Assembly: GCF_905147045.1 (NCBI RefSeq)
Contig: NC_065901.1
Coordinates: 5,952,001-6,016,000, forward strand
Source of the DNA: Nymphalis io
Lineage: Eukaryota > Arthropoda > Insecta > Lepidoptera > Nymphalidae
Direction of reading: 5' to 3'
Length of the DNA: 64,000 nucleotides
A program made the position numbers and the translations under genes. The notes beneath the pieces are model-generated. The model did no database searches. It worked only from the letters and a program-made list of their open reading frames with translations, and was not told the DNA's origin. Below are positions 25,001 through 36,000 of the stretch, in pieces (positions within the stretch are counted from its first letter, which is position 1; each line of letters opens with the position of its first letter).

Positions 25001-28000
25001 GAACATTCACGAACATCAGAAAAATATTATCTTTTTAAAATAGTAAACTCAAAACAATTCGATTTTGAACATTTTTTTATTTAACAATTTTTACGGCTCC
25101 GGATACGAGTCCTTTGCGGCTTTAAATTTAACAATATGTATCATTTTTAAACAAAACCGTTAAAAAGTTATCGTTACCAGTAGTTTAAGCAACGATTGTT
25201 TTATTATAATATATAAATACTGTAATAATATAAATTATTTGTTTCCTCGAGAGTTGGTAATATCCTTGTGTTTGAAACGAAACTGTTGATTAAAGTGGAC
25301 ATTGTGAATATGCATTCCATTCACTTCGAGTTTTTGTTTAGCACTGTTCATTGATGCACTTACTTATTGATTTTCTAAATAATTACTACTCATTCATAAA
25401 AAAAAAATCGTCTTGATATAATATTATATATTCTAAATAGATGTGTAATAATACAGACTATAGGCGTTTGCCGTGTGATCTATGATGTATAAGAGTGCAT
25501 CAATTATATAATACTACGTTAACATTCAGCACACTTTCGCGTTTGGCAGCGGGGAGATGGGCAATGCGAGAATGTAAACACTCATTACGTTCGAAGCTTA
25601 AACGGAATGTTCATTGGCGAGCTTATAATGTAGGCTGAACGTAAACGTGGTATTGCATACAATGTGCAGACCACTATAAAGATTAAATAAATTTTATATA
25701 GAAAGATGATATATCCCTTTCTAATTAAAACGATATCTAAAATACTGTCACAAAGGGAGTTATAAAAATGTCAAACGTTGCTCGATTGTTACCGAATAAG
25801 TTATTACAAGGTTGGACATAAATATTTGTATTTTGTCATGTTTATACGAATGATAATATCTCAATATAATATCATAGCCCATTGTACAGAGTAGGCGTAT
25901 ATATATAGTCTAGTAACGTCAAATTTTTCTTAAATCCTAGTTAGTGATATATTTGTAATACTAATTCCCAAATGTATATTGATATTTGATACACGACAAA
26001 CGCGTCACGATATTTGTTTCGCGTTATAACAATTTGCCTTAAATTAATTTCAATTAAGTAGGTCGCGAGTCAATCAGGTTGTGTTAACCCCATTAGTAAT
26101 CATAACAATGAATTTTTGGCCTATTTAATTCATGTATTTATTATATTATATTTGTGTACTATATTGAAATCGTTTTCGCGTTTTTCATGTGTCAAATATA
26201 AACAAGTTATACTTAACATAGCTGATATTATAGCGGCTTAAGGCGGGCGTTACGTGAAGATCCTTACCTTACATATTTTTTTAGATGTAGATGTTTGAGT
26301 TTGCGTATTCAGATCAAACGTTATTGTAAATTTGCTGTACATTAATGAAAAAATAAATAAATGGCCGCGGTCGCGCTTAGGGCCCGACGGCGATCTCGCA
26401 AGACTGTCGATTTACCGAACAACTTAAATACTATGTATTATGTCAATGTAAATAAAGTACGAATTAGACATTAGACGCGTTAAGGAATGTAATCGTAGTG
26501 TTTTTATTTTTATGAATCGCAAATTGTATAGGACGGGAAAGTAAATGAATATATATATAGGCGTAGTGTTAGTGTGTCGGTACGGGCCAAAGGCTCGGCG
26601 GCGGCCGAAACGATGCTGCGATATTCCTTGTGCCCCTCGAAATATCAGTGCATTATATATATATGAGTCAAGATGTATAGACGATGCGGTAGTGTTATTG
26701 TGTATAGAAGTGTTTATACAAGCTCGAGTCAGGCGGAGGAGAGAACGATTCTTGCCAGCCGGTTCGAGCGAACGACGACTAGCTATGAATCCTGACATCG
26801 GCTCACGTTAATTAGCTTTTAAATATTTCATCAAAATATAAAATACACAAAAAAAAAAATATGGATATAAATTTCTCGACCAAGTGCTGGTTGTTTTTAA
26901 ATTATTAAAATGTAAAAAAAATTAGATTATAAACAAAGTATAGGTACAATTTATGAATTATACTTTTCTTTTCGGCATTTCGTGTAACAGTGGAAGGGAC
27001 TTAGCTTTTTTGCTACTCAGAAATCGATTATATTATTGTATACAGTTGTTTTAAGTTAAGAGCATTCATCGAAGCACTCGTTGAAGCAACCTTTGTGTTG
27101 AATGTTCCTTTTGTGATTTCTTTTGCTCACGTTCTCTTCCATTGCTTATATTTTTGTTTCGCCAACTGTCTAATTGTATAATATGATTTTGTTAAGGCAG
27201 GGTAATGCAGAAATGAGAAGAGGTACTTTTTTATTTTAAAAATAGAATGAGAATTTGTTTGAATGTTTCAATTGAGTTGATTTAATCCATTCAATGGAAT
27301 TTGTATTGTTATGAAAGGAGCAAGAGTTTGTTGTTTTTTTTTTTTTAATTAAGTCATTTTCGATTTCGAAGATTAATGAGGCAGCGATAAGTTAATTACA
27401 ATTGTCAAGTTACCACACAAACAATAGTCAGGTGTAAGCTCTCTTTGGCGTTGTCTATCGTATTCCATACGACTAAAAGCACAGAGCCAATATAGTCCCA
27501 TGTGGAAGATCAGACTCAATTTTACATCACACATTACATGAGCTGAAGAGAGATTGTGAAGAGTATTGTTATAAAAGGTACCTATTCAAAATCTGGATAA
27601 ACAGACTAACTTATCCTTAGTTCGGATAGTGTTGCTGCAATATGCATTTATGCCATCTTCGTTTGAATTATGGGATCAGTGCCAAAACTTTCTCCTTCTT
27701 GTTTAGCTCAAAAATATGCAATTGTTAGCATGCTTGATGTAACAGCTGAGTTAATTGTTTAGTTAGTCTGCCATTTTGTGAATATTTTGTTTTGATAGTA
27801 ATATGTAAATCTTTTATAATATATTTGTTTACAATAAATAAATGACAACATTATAAATAAATGAAATTGTATTTTCCATTTAAACTGAAGAAAAAAATAT
27901 AAAAAGAATAATATGCAATGATATTGGATGTTTTATTTACTCCTTTTAATAATTATAGAAAGAGGTACAGGATTATATTTTAAAAAATAAAAAACTTTTT

Positions 28001-28730
28001 TTTTTTTTGCTCAATATTTATAGAGGTTTGAGTTAAAGATTATTCAAAGATTTAATGATAAACAACTAGTTGTGTTATAAAAATGGACTTAAAAAGACAT
28101 ATCTTACATGTCTAAATATCGCCTCTTAAAGCTTTTAATAAACTGTTATCATTTATGTTGAGAAAAATGTAGTAATTCTTAATATAAAAATATTGAAATT
28201 ATAAATACAATTTTTAATTTATTTTCATAAAACCTGTATTTTCATTCACTTGCACATGAGAACCTACTATTATAAATTCGATGGTAGCTAATTTCTTGCT
28301 TTATAATTTTTTGCTTTTGCACTATTTTGGTGCATGCAATAACCGGTTAAAAAAGGTCTCTTTTTCTAGCGCGTATCTACGTTATTTGAGTGCAAATCAT
28401 TCGGCCAATGTCACGTATAAAAGAGATGGCACATATGATATGAGATCATCGGTTTCAAATTTTGAATCGTTCATTGACGATAAGTAGAAAATATGTAATA
28501 CTACAGTAGATAAATAGAACAATATTATAATTAAATGAAATAATTTAACCCAACAAATAAATAATATAAAAACATTAATTAGAAATTTAATTTCTTTCTT
28601 ACAATAAATTTAATTGAATTTTTAATAAATGGTGAGTAAACTAATGTCAAAAGAATTTTCATGTTTACAGGACGTTGGATGTCATGATGAATGAATAGAG
28701 TTGTCTTTAATTTTTATTTTAGGAAAATGT
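22095..28730. other. ELL 3' region and gene-poor interval
   Basis: GC-rich for about 150 bp after the stop, then AT-rich. Candidate AATAAA signals are scattered, the densest group being at 27833-27875, so the 3' UTR could be short or several kilobases long; sequence alone does not decide. A GC-rich patch at 26360-26800 stands out. No other gene was recognised. Confidence 0.5.
22171..22242 (+). repeat. 18-bp minisatellite just after the ELL stop
   Basis: About four imperfect 18-bp units of the form gtkcagtgcgagccggac, GC-rich and in the 3' UTR. Because the unit is a multiple of three it keeps an unrelated frame open (repeating Val-Gln-Cys-x-Pro-Asp), which I read as a shadow, not a gene. Confidence 0.75.
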
Positions 28731-28739
28731 ACAGAGGTA

Positions 28740-29045
28740 AAGCTGAGATGGTAAGAACACAGTGGTAAGAACGCGTGAATCTTAACCGATGATCGTGGGT
28801 TCAAACCCGGGCAAGCACCACCTGATTTTCGTGTGCTTAATTTGTGATTATAATTCATATCGTGCTCTACGGTGAAGGAAAACATCGTGAGGAAACCTGC
28901 ATGTCTAATTTCACTGAAATTCTGCCACATTTGTATTCCACCAACCCGCATGGGAGCAGCGTGATGGAATAAGCTCCATACCTTCTCCTCAAAACGGAGA
29001 GGAGGCCTTAGCCCGGCTGTGGGATATTCACAGGCTGTTAAAGGC
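28740..29045 (+). mobile_element. tRNA-derived SINE, family A
   Basis: Head AGCTGAGATGGTAAGAACA, B-box GGGTTCAAACCCGGGC, body TTGTGATTATAATTCATATC and GAGGAAACCTGCATGTC, and 3' part GGCCTTAGCCCGGCTGTGGG. The head has a small duplication (GTAAGAACACAGTGGTAAGA). It abuts a LINE relic on its right. Confidence 0.87.
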
Positions 29046-29082
29046 ATGACCCAACTGAAGCCGACATGTAATTGACGTGATT

Positions 29083-29280
29083 TTACGATCCGCCCCACGA
29101 TAACGAAGAAGCTGTTTTAGCGAATTGATCAGCCATTTCATTGTCACGAATACCACAATAACTAGGAATCCATGCAACTTTAACGGAGACTCTTTTGATT
29201 ACAAATATAAAGAGTCTCCTTAATCTGTAGAATAATGGACGAAGAAGGTTGTTACTAGCGCGCGGAAAGTGAAGACTCAA
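29083..29280 (-). pseudogene. LINE RNase H domain relic
   Basis: The reverse frame reads VKVAWIPSYCGIRDNEMADQ followed by FAKTAS, a match to the C-terminal part of RNase H domains of non-LTR retrotransposons (WIPSHCGIxGNExAD type). Only about 65 codons remain. The frame breaks on the left at the SINE, and no RT domain is present nearby. Confidence 0.72.
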
Positions 29281-31424
29281 ATACGTCTCAATAAGACGGT
29301 TTTTGTTTGATCAAGTAAGGCGACGATCGTGACAGCTGACGATAAATAATAAAAATGTCTCCTGATAGTGTGTAACTTTTCTTACGAATGCTGCCTTAAC
29401 AATGAGAGATATATGACTGAGTTATAGAGAAAAGCTGTAGAATATGATAAAGCCTACAAAAAAGTCAGCGACAACATATGTCTAACTTTTATATTTAAGA
29501 CACAAAAAGTAGTTTCTTACATTAAAAAATAATTTAAATCATTAGGTCATGTTTATTGGTCATATTATCAACAATTATGAATTCTTATCAAAATAAGAGA
29601 ACTTATCATCTCGTGTTTAAAACAAGACTTTTCCCTTTTACTGCATATAATTTGGCCCAATGGTTAAAGAAATAATACGACATAGGTATGGAACCGCAAT
29701 CCTGTCGTAATCTATTGAGTGATATCGCGTATTAGTTAAAATATCTAATACGCGAGACAATTTTATTAATATTTGGCCAATTGATCACAAGTAAAAATGT
29801 TTACCGCCCAACGAAGTGGGCACGGGTCAGCTAGTTTTAATAAAACACAAGCGATCTCATATCACATGTAAATACTGCAAAATGATTTTTTATTTATATT
29901 TAAAGACAAAATAATTGCATGTTATAAACTTTGATTATAAGTGCAGATGTGACATTGTAGCAAAAATTGAATTAGGAAACTAGCTGTTTCCGCGTATAAC
30001 TTAAAGAAATCACTAAAAGCAGACATGACATTTCAAAGTATACAATATTTTTATTTTGGTGGGATATAAGTATTTATTGGTTTTTGCCGCACCCGGATCT
30101 AGAAAAGGCAACATACAATTGGCCACGAGAAAAACAGAATTTCTTTAAGCCCTTAGACAGAGAAACTCTGTCTACGATTAAACCTATTCTGACGTACTTG
30201 AATGTCTTATGTCAATGTCCCTGTGCTTTATTTATTGTGACTGCAAACGATACCTTCACAGGAGATAGTGTCCTTTTAAAACTGAATGGTAAATCTGTGT
30301 ATTTAAAAAAAAAAAATAGTAGTTATCATCAACTAACCGTCTGAGTATACATTTAACAAAACAATGAGAAAAAAATATATGCGGAGACGAAACGAAATAC
30401 CAAACTAATCAATAAACTTTAACTTACAAAGTTATTTACAAACCGAAAACAAAATCTTAAGTATGAGTAACAAGAAAGAGAACGAAAATTACGTTACAAA
30501 TGGTTTAGACAGAGATAGAATTATCAAATCTTTTGTCCCTTATTGCGTAACCAGTTTTGGTGTTTGTTTCGCTACTCAAGTAGCGAAACAAACTTGACAG
30601 TTGGTGCGTTCATTGTGTTTATTGTTTAATTTTTGCTTATTTTTACGGAAACAAAAACAAACAATGCAACGGTTTTTGAGTGTAGTTGGAAAATAAAAAA
30701 TATTTTTATTTAAAAAATGTATAACAATTATTAAAAAGTAAAATTTAATAACCTCATTTTGTTTTAATTAAATCCTGAAATTTACTTATCTCCCAAAACA
30801 GGGATGCAGTTACTATGGCAACATTATACATACACATTTACAAACTATCTCTGTCTCAATCGCGGTTTCACGGCCCCTTCGTCTATTTGTTTCTCTGTCT
30901 ACGACCTGTTGAAATATGTCAAAACTATAAAAAGTACTAAAAATTGTCTATGACCTTATCTCAATATCATTCATAAGAATTAATGCTATATTTACAAAAC
31001 GACTTCTCAAATAATACATTATTTTGGAAAACTGGACTTTTTTTAGAACTTTTCAAGCGGAACAATTCCGTCATATATGATTGTTGTGTAACTTTAACCG
31101 TTTTCGGAAGGAATAAATTTTACCCGTGTGTTACAAAGTTTTATTTATTTTGAAATTTAAAAAAAATGTGCTCTTGGTCATTTACAATATTAACAAAGAG
31201 GTGGATGATAGGTGCATATCAGCATCGTAGATCGGAAAACATTAAAATAAATTTTGGTTTAACTCATTTAGGTCACTATCAAATATATTAAGCCAACTAC
31301 AGGCATTGCTGTAAATTCACTGATAAAAAACGCCGTAATATACCATATAACCTAATGTTAATGTAATATACTATCCTAATCTAACAAAATAAATTACAAA
31401 CAAATACAGGCAGATGTTTACTAG
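29281..31424. other. Repeat-rich intergenic sequence
   Basis: Contains the fragment ACGAAGTGGGCACGGGTCAG (about 29810), like the end of a common lepidopteran repeat; a short perfect hairpin (30562-30593); and an 86-codon open frame at 30084-30344 that I could not place. No gene is supported. Confidence 0.45.
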
Positions 31425-31504
31425 GGAGCGCCGTGCATTTTCGACATACGTACGTTTGCGGCAAATAACTCTTATAGACAACAGATTTTCAGAGACATTC
31501 GGAG

Positions 31505-31741
31505 AATGTGCTTAGAAATTACACGAACTGATTCCTGCCGCCCCCTTTTACTATCGAACTACGAACTACTAATGTGGAAATTCCCCGCCTACGTATGAAC
31601 CGCTTGTAATCTGCATTCATCATTCGCACTGCGAAACTGTGGAATGCTTTGCCTGAGTCTGTATTTCCTGAACGGTACAACGTTGGTGTCTTCAAATCCA
31701 GAGTGAACAGGTTTTTTCTAGGCAAGCGTGCTACACCGTGA
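31505..31741 (+). pseudogene. CR1-like LINE reverse transcriptase C-terminus, decayed
   Basis: The plus-strand frame reads IIRTAKLWNALPESVFPERY then NVGVFKSRVNRFFLGKRATP and a stop, a typical C-terminal tail of CR1/Jockey-type RT proteins. An internal TAA occurs just before it (31605-31607), and the part before about 31560 needs a frame change. It is a dead fragment. Confidence 0.75.
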
Positions 31742-32230
31742 CCGTGTCGATGCCTAACATAATTGCTGGCCTGTTAATGGTAAAAAAAGTCATTTAGAGT
31801 TTATTATTTTTATTTAATGTTTCAACTAATTCAACTGAACAGTTATTTTATAGCCTTTTATCGAATAAATGTTCGACGTGATTCTTTAAATTGACATAAT
31901 TTTATTATTTATTAACCGACTGAAATAAAACAAACACTACATTTTAAGTGAAGTTTGTCACAATACATTAATGAAAACCGCACTCAAATTAGTTAAGCCG
32001 TTTTAAAGATTAGCGCCCACAAATGCACAGACAAGCATACAAAAATTCTTACAATCATTGTTTTGGGTTCTATTGCGTTGATAAAGGCAATAGTTTTACT
32101 CATATATCTTCCTATTCCGTTCCGTTTTATTATATGTATAGATTAGTACGAAATAAATATGATTTCATTTCTATCATTTGTTATTTTCGTGTATAATAAC
32201 AACATCCCCCATACTTATATATATATATAT

Positions 32231-32392
32231 GAAAGATAAGATCTGAAATGAGATTATCCGGAAAAGAACCGGAGTCACCGACATAGCTTGCAAAATTAGC
32301 AGGCTGAAGTGGCAGTGAGCTGGTCACGTATGTCGTAGGACCGATGGCCGTTGGAGTAGACGAGTCCTAGAGTGGAGACCGCGAATCGGCAA
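32231..32392 (+). pseudogene. Internal scrap of the RTE LINE
   Basis: Matches codons about 603-656 of the RTE open frame at 49138-51255, in the opposite orientation, with only a handful of base differences. One creates a stop inside KWQ-WAG (TGG to TGA). Both the 5' and 3' parts of the element are missing, so this is not a standard 3'-anchored insertion. Confidence 0.85.
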
Positions 32393-32827
32393 CATACGGT
32401 ACATTTAAATAGTATCTAAAAAGCTCATATTTTTGAGTTTTGGAGTTCCTATTTGCTATTGGTTTAATAATATAGTTGTCGAGCCATTGCCTTAGAAAAT
32501 TGATTTGTTTAATTTGAATTGAAATTGGTTAAGTTTAATTATGATATAGCTTTATGAGTCATCAGCGCATCACTAGATATGTTGTTTTACAATAGATAGA
32601 AAAATAGCCGATATAACTATTATTATTTGAGCATGGAGGTCATACTTATTTTATTTATATAATTTGCTGCTGTAATTTTTGCAGTATTCAAGGAGCATAT
32701 AACCATTACTTTTTATATTATCTGTATCGCGCTTTGTAAATTATTGTACGTGACATTTGTTAGTACCTACTGACATTTCAATTTTTAATTTAATTTCATG
32801 TTCCCAAGACCCAAAGTCAAAAATCAA

Positions 32828-32848
32828 AATGGTGTACACACTGTTTTA
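32828..32848 (+). promoter_or_regulatory. Possible upstream short frame before SUGP1
   Basis: ATG GTG TAC ACA CTG TTT TAG lies 56 bases before the SUGP1 start codon. It is only an upstream frame if transcription starts before it, which cannot be seen here. Confidence 0.3.
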
Positions 32849-32903
32849 GGGAAATCATTTTAACTTGTAACTTATTGTTCAATATCTCTTGATTATTGCA
32901 AAC

Positions 32904-33067
32904 ATGATTAATTTTAAAGACACCAAAAATAAATCTGCTCTCAGTACAAGATGGGCGCAAATGTCGAAACAAGAACAAATCATCGAAAAAAAGAAGATGG
33001 AAATTCAAGCCAAGCTACAGGCCCAAAAGCAAGCTGCAGCTTTAGCGGCTCAGGCTAAATTATCTAA
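32904..33067 (+). CDS. Sugp1: SUGP1 exon 1
   Basis: Codes MINFKDTKNKSALSTRWAQM, then a Lys/Gln/Ala-rich helix (MSKQEQIIEKKKMEIQAKLQ), matching the N-terminal RW...QEELIAQKKREIEAKM of SUGP1. Donor gtatta, phase 2. Confidence 0.87.
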
Positions 33068-36000
33068 GTATTAAATGCGTATACTACCTACTTATTTTTC
33101 AATATTCTTTAATATATTTCTGGCAAATTTTCTTATATGTACTTTATAAATTATATTACTGAGATACCTATACCTTGCACTCTTTACTTATTATTGTTTT
33201 AATATTTACTGTATATATCAAATCAATTACTTTAATACTCAATTATAATTACTCAATAATAAAATTTTAATAATCTTAATGCATTGTTGTGTACTTTTTA
33301 ACATATGTAATTTTTAAAGCTTTGTTAAATAGTTATTAATACAGATATTGCCAATCATTTCAGTGGAACTATAAGAAATAGTTGAGTAGTTTAGATCATC
33401 TAAACTACTCAACTATTTCTTATAGTTAAAGTGATAACCAAATACAAAATGTTTACCATTTTATATTTACGTTGCAGCCCTCCAGTAACAGATGAAAAAG
33501 GATCACCAAATATTTTCTCCAACGATGGTAGTTTCATGAGTCAATATAAAGCCCTTCTTGAAAAACAGAGTAAAGAGAAACAAGAAAAAGAAGCAAGAGA
33601 AAAAAAAGAGAGTGAAGAAAGTCAAAGAAATAGCAATGAAAATAAGGATACATCTGAAACGATTCCAATGCTGGAAGAAAGTGAAGTATTTGATGCTTTT
33701 GAACCGCACAATCACAACACAAATGAAAGAAGACTGGAAAGAGGAACCAGGTAGATCTCGTAAACACTATAATTTTTATTATGATTATTTCATTCCTAAT
33801 AACTATTTTAAATTCAGGGAAAGGAACCGACGATGGAATGACAGAGGCCGTAACCGAGCTCATAGTCCAATGACTCCAGTTATAGAAGACAGAAAGAAAG
33901 TGACTGATATTATAAACATCCCACCTTTAATGCAACTTACTGTGCAACCTCCTGATGATCAATCTCCACCACCTAATGCCCTTAATAATCGTTGGGATTC
34001 TCATGATGGCCCTTCTCCTAATGAGGAATTTGACGTAGAAGGTCAGCAAGACAATTCTCTTGACCAATGTCCAGATTCAGTTTCAATGGGATCCGGTCCA
34101 ATGGTATCTGGCCCAGGACCAATGGGACCCGGGCCAATGGGTTTTGGACCTATGGGTCCTGGATCATTAATGCCTAACTCTATAGGTCCTGGTCCTATGG
34201 TTGGTGGTCCGATGGGACCAGGGGCAATAGGCCCACCAATGGGGCCGGGGCCTATGGGTCCTGGTCCATTGGGCTCCGGCCCCATGGGTCCAGGGCCAAT
34301 GGGACCTGGACCGATGAGACCTGGGCCAATGGGTCCTGGACCAATGGGACACGGGCCGATGGGACCTGGGCCAATGGGGCCTGGGCCGATGGGACCCGGG
34401 CCGATGGGACCTGGACCAATGGGACCCGGGCCTATGGGATCTGGGCCAATGGGTCCTGGACCAATGGGCCCTGGGCCGATGGGTCCTGGGCCATTGGGCC
34501 AAAGAAACATGGGTGCTGGCCCCAATATACCTTCAGGTCCAAATATGGGCCAAGGATCTAATTCAGGACCTAATGGGGGTCCCATGATGGGACCAAGAGG
34601 ACCTAATATGCCACCAATGCCCCCGTTTATGGGTGGTCCTCCAAATTTTCCCATGCCTCCAAATTTCATGGGTCCAAATGGACCAGGGGGTCCCTGTGGA
34701 CCTGGTCCGATGCCACCAAACATGTGCCATCCTAATATGAGAGCACCTGGACCAAATGGTCCTATGCCACCATTTTTTCCTTTCCCTAATTCTCAAATGC
34801 CTGGGCCTAATGGCCCACCCAACTCAATGAACTCTCCCTTCGGGCCTAATGGTCCCAGCTTTGGCCCACAACCTCCGTTTGGACCTAATGGTCCTAGTTT
34901 TGGACCAAATAATAATGGCCCCCCAATAGGTCCTCCTAATATGCATTTTGTGCCCCAAAATCCTTTGCCTCCCAATTCCATGCCCGATTCGAAACCCTTG
35001 GACAATATACCTCCGCCTGAACCAATGAAACTTCAGAACATTCCACCTCCACTATCACTGCCCCTCAGTCACATACCAAAACCAAACGACATGGAACCAG
35101 GACACAAACAAGCTCCACCACATTCTATGCAAGGTAAACACCTAAGAAAAATATACATATAATTTTTACCACCTTTATACTATTTATTCAATTTTAATGA
35201 CAAAAAATAGTACAAAGGTGATTAGACCTCACTAAACTGCCAAAAAATTGCGAGTTCTATGACTGTAATTAGTTTATTATTCGCCTTATGAATGCATCGT
35301 GTTTATAAGTAGTGATTGCTGTCACAGAGCTTAGACGCAGGAGGTCAGCTAACAGTGTGTACTTCATAATAAATAACTAAAATGTGAACTGAGCTAATCT
35401 GGTTGCTCAAGCAAACCAGTTCGTTGGAGCGGCCGTAAGACAAAATGTTGACTCGTGGTGTGCAGTTCTCTCTGCAGATTCGTTCCCGCCATCAGTTCAG
35501 CGAGCCGCCGCCGAGGTCGCAACCAACGGCGACCACTGGGAAAATGTCCTGAAAGCAATACACTCACAAGATCAAAATATGTGGTAATGCCACTGTAGCC
35601 AGTTTTGATTCCAACAGGAGGATACGTGCTGTATTCATTTTTATATTACATACTGAACATATATTACAATAATTTAGTCTGGAGCAGCGTTGCCATATTA
35701 TGATTTCTTCTTACTTCCTAAAATTACCATCGGTTTAGATGCAACACTGTTTCACGAGTATATTTTCAGGTTGTTTAACCTAACAAAACATCCATTTAAA
35801 CGCTTCTCTGTTGGTGTTATATTTATATTAGGTATAATTCCAGGTTTCTGCATAATACAAACTCGAATGAGTATAAGGCATATAGGGATCTCGTGACAAA
35901 GATACGGTGTGAAGGCCAGGGCGATAGAAAACCTGAGATCAAACCCGAAGATAAATACGAGCCAGAATTTTCCTTAGAAGATGACGATAGCAGTGACAAC

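Noticed and set aside
34043..34723. Long reverse-strand frames opposite the Gly-Pro-Met repeat
   Set aside because: An 18-bp periodic sequence keeps all frames open. They are shadows of the SUGP1 exon.
33558..35162. A 534-codon continuous open frame over the Gly-Pro-Met region
   Set aside because: Its first part is out of frame with exon 2 and crosses a 67-bp intron with proper splice sites. The conserved frame comes from exon 2, and the run-on after 35133 passes a good donor.
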